DNA from: Desulfobacterales bacterium
Lineage (GTDB): Bacteria > Desulfobacterota > Desulfobulbia > Desulfobulbales > BM004
NCBI GenBank assembly: GCA_030621655.1
Contig: JAUXHH010000014.1
Location: 1-15,155 of the forward strand
Length of the DNA: 15,155 bases
Direction of reading: 5' to 3'
The notes below the pieces were generated by a model. It did no database searches. It was not told where the DNA came from and saw only the letters and a program-made list of their open reading frames with translations. Within the stretch, counting starts at the first letter, position 1, and every line of letters starts with the position of its first letter. The position numbers and the translations under genes are program-made. Below, piece by piece: positions 14,123 to 15,155 of this stretch.

Positions 14123-14991
14123 GCATTTTAAAGTTGGGAATTCCTAAAGGCAGTCTTGAAAAGGCAACCATTGAACTGTTTGAGAAATCCGGTTGGCGGA
14201 TCAAACTCGCCAGTCGGAGCTATTTCCCTGAAATCGATGATGATGAACTGGCCTGCTCTATCTGCAGGGCCCAGGAGATGTCACGGTATGTTGAACAGGG
14301 AGTAATTGATGCCGGCATTACCGGCAAGGACTGGATACTGGAAAACGAGTCAGATGTGGTTATTGTGGAGGATCTGCTCTACTCCAAGGTAAGCAAAAGG
14401 CCAACCCGCTGGGTTGTTGCAGTTCCCGGCGATTCAGACATTAAGAAGCTGGAAGACCTTGAAGGCAAAAAGATAGCCACCGAACTTGTTAAGTATACCC
14501 GGAAGTTTTTTGCTGAAAAAAACATCAATGTCGAAATCGAGTTTTCCTGGGGGGCAACAGAGGCAAAGGTTGTTTCAGGTTTGGCTGATGCCATTGTTGA
14601 AGTGACTGAGACGGAGAGTACTATCCGGGCGCACGGCTTGCGGATCATCTATGAGATGATGACTTCCAATACCCAGTTCATTGCCAATAAAATTGCCTGG
14701 AAGGAGCCATGGAAAAGGGAAAAAATTGAAAATATTGTTCTGCTTCTTCAGGGGGCGCTCAGAGCTGACAAAATAGTCGGACTGAAAATGAATATCCCCG
14801 CCGATAAACTGGATGATATTATTTCCATGTTGCCGAGTATGAATGCCCCGACCATTGCCAATCTTTATAATACTGACTGGTATTCTGTTGAGACGGTTAT
14901 TTCCGAACATCAGGTTCGTGAGTTGATACCAAAGCTCATTAAAAGTGGAGCCGAAGGTATAATTGAATATGGTCTGAACAAGGTCATTTGA
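14119..14991 (+). CDS. hisG: ATP phosphoribosyltransferase, long form
   Basis: HisG joins ATP and phosphoribosyl pyrophosphate in the first, feedback-controlled step of histidine synthesis. The 290-residue length and the extra C-terminal domain (about 215-290, ACT-like) mark the long form, which binds histidine itself and does not need HisZ. Motifs are G-I-P-K-G-S-L (7-13), D-A-G-I-T-G-K-D-W (64-72), G-A-T-E-A-K (145-150) and A-D-A-I-V-E-V-T-E-T-E-S-T (156-168), the last forming the phosphate-binding region. The ATG overlaps the hisI stop in ATGA, so the two are translationally coupled. The rest of the histidine pathway is not in the window. Confidence 0.95.
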   Translation: MSILKLGIPKGSLEKATIELFEKSGWRIKLASRSYFPEIDDDELACSICRAQEMSRYVEQGVIDAGITGKDWILENESDVVIVEDLLYSKVSKRPTRWVVAVPGDSDIKKLEDLEGKKIATELVKYTRKFFAEKNINVEIEFSWGATEAKVVSGLADAIVEVTETESTIRAHGLRIIYEMMTSNTQFIANKIAWKEPWKREKIENIVLLLQGALRADKIVGLKMNIPADKLDDIISMLPSMNAPTIANLYNTDWYSVETVISEHQVRELIPKLIKSGAEGIIEYGLNKVI

Positions 14992-15036
14992 AAAATTCAG
15001 ATGACCCTTTTGGCTATCACAAGGTAATTGATTCCA

Positions 15037-15155
15037 GTGTCAATCATTGCAAAGCAGAATTTTACCGATGTCAGCTTTTTGACAAGCGTGTTTGATCTCA
15101 AGCAGCTTCCAGCCCCGGATAGGCCGGAGATAGCATTTGCCGGACGTTCGAATGT
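15037..15155 (+). CDS. engB: Ribosome biogenesis GTPase EngB/YihA, 3' partial
   Basis: The first 39 codons of a frame cut by the right edge. They end with the EngB signature L-P-x-P-D-R-P-E-I-A-F-A-G-R-S-N, leading into the G1 loop (G-R-S-N-V-G-K-S), of which only the first part is visible. EngB (YsxC/YihA) is an essential GTPase in 50S subunit assembly. I place the start at GTG 15037; AAGG (15021-15024) lies 12 nt before it. An in-frame TTG at 15028 is the only other option, since a stop precedes it. The gene follows hisG by 45 nt on the same strand and may be co-transcribed. Confidence 0.85.
   Translation, partial: MSIIAKQNFTDVSFLTSVFDLKQLPAPDRPEIAFAGRSN

Overview
This window looks like chromosomal DNA from an anaerobic or sulfur-cycle deltaproteobacterium (Desulfobacterota, perhaps near Desulfobulbales). 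That placement is inferred from protein style and not proven. The supporting signs are a thioredoxin-like protein with an apparent selenocysteine, a sensor kinase with a periplasmic CxxCH (haem c-type) DUF3365 domain paired with an HD-GYP regulator, a long-form HisG, and moderate GC. No phage, plasmid or transposase gene is visible. Most genes are housekeeping.

Layout: positions 1-447 hold the end of a NosL-like copper-site protein followed by a strong hairpin terminator. On the minus strand, queD and queE (1668-651) overlap and supply two steps of 7-deazaguanine (preQ0) synthesis. Reading right from 1886 is a run of plus-strand genes: a DUF1015 protein, a TrmN6-like tRNA methyltransferase, the ComM/YifB AAA+ ATPase, an unrecognised 121-residue protein, thiL (thiamine phosphate kinase), and a small membrane protein with a C-terminal zinc ribbon. 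This run ends at a perfect 16-bp bidirectional terminator (7538-7575).

The most interesting gene is on the minus strand at 8177-7608. It reads as one 189-codon frame broken only by an in-frame TGA at 8078-8076. That TGA falls exactly where the first cysteine of a thioredoxin CxxC site should be, giving U-T-G-C. A hairpin with the geometry of a bacterial SECIS element lies 17 nt downstream of the TGA, inside the coding sequence. I read it as a selenocysteine-containing thioredoxin-fold protein with a TPR-like tail. Automatic annotation would split or truncate it.

Divergently from it, a membrane histidine kinase (8497-10815) and a REC-GAF-HD-GYP response regulator (10902-12578) form a probable redox- or ligand-sensing pair that would lower cyclic di-GMP. 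A SlyD-like FKBP prolyl isomerase converges on them (13024-12587).

The 555-bp gap from 13025 to 13579 has no convincing large gene. It holds a 163-bp element with 18-bp tandem units arranged as a long inverted repeat, plus a possible 21-residue cysteine-rich ORF. Then come hisI (with an unusual cysteine-rich N-terminal extension) and hisG, overlapping by 4 nt, and the first 39 codons of engB at the right edge.
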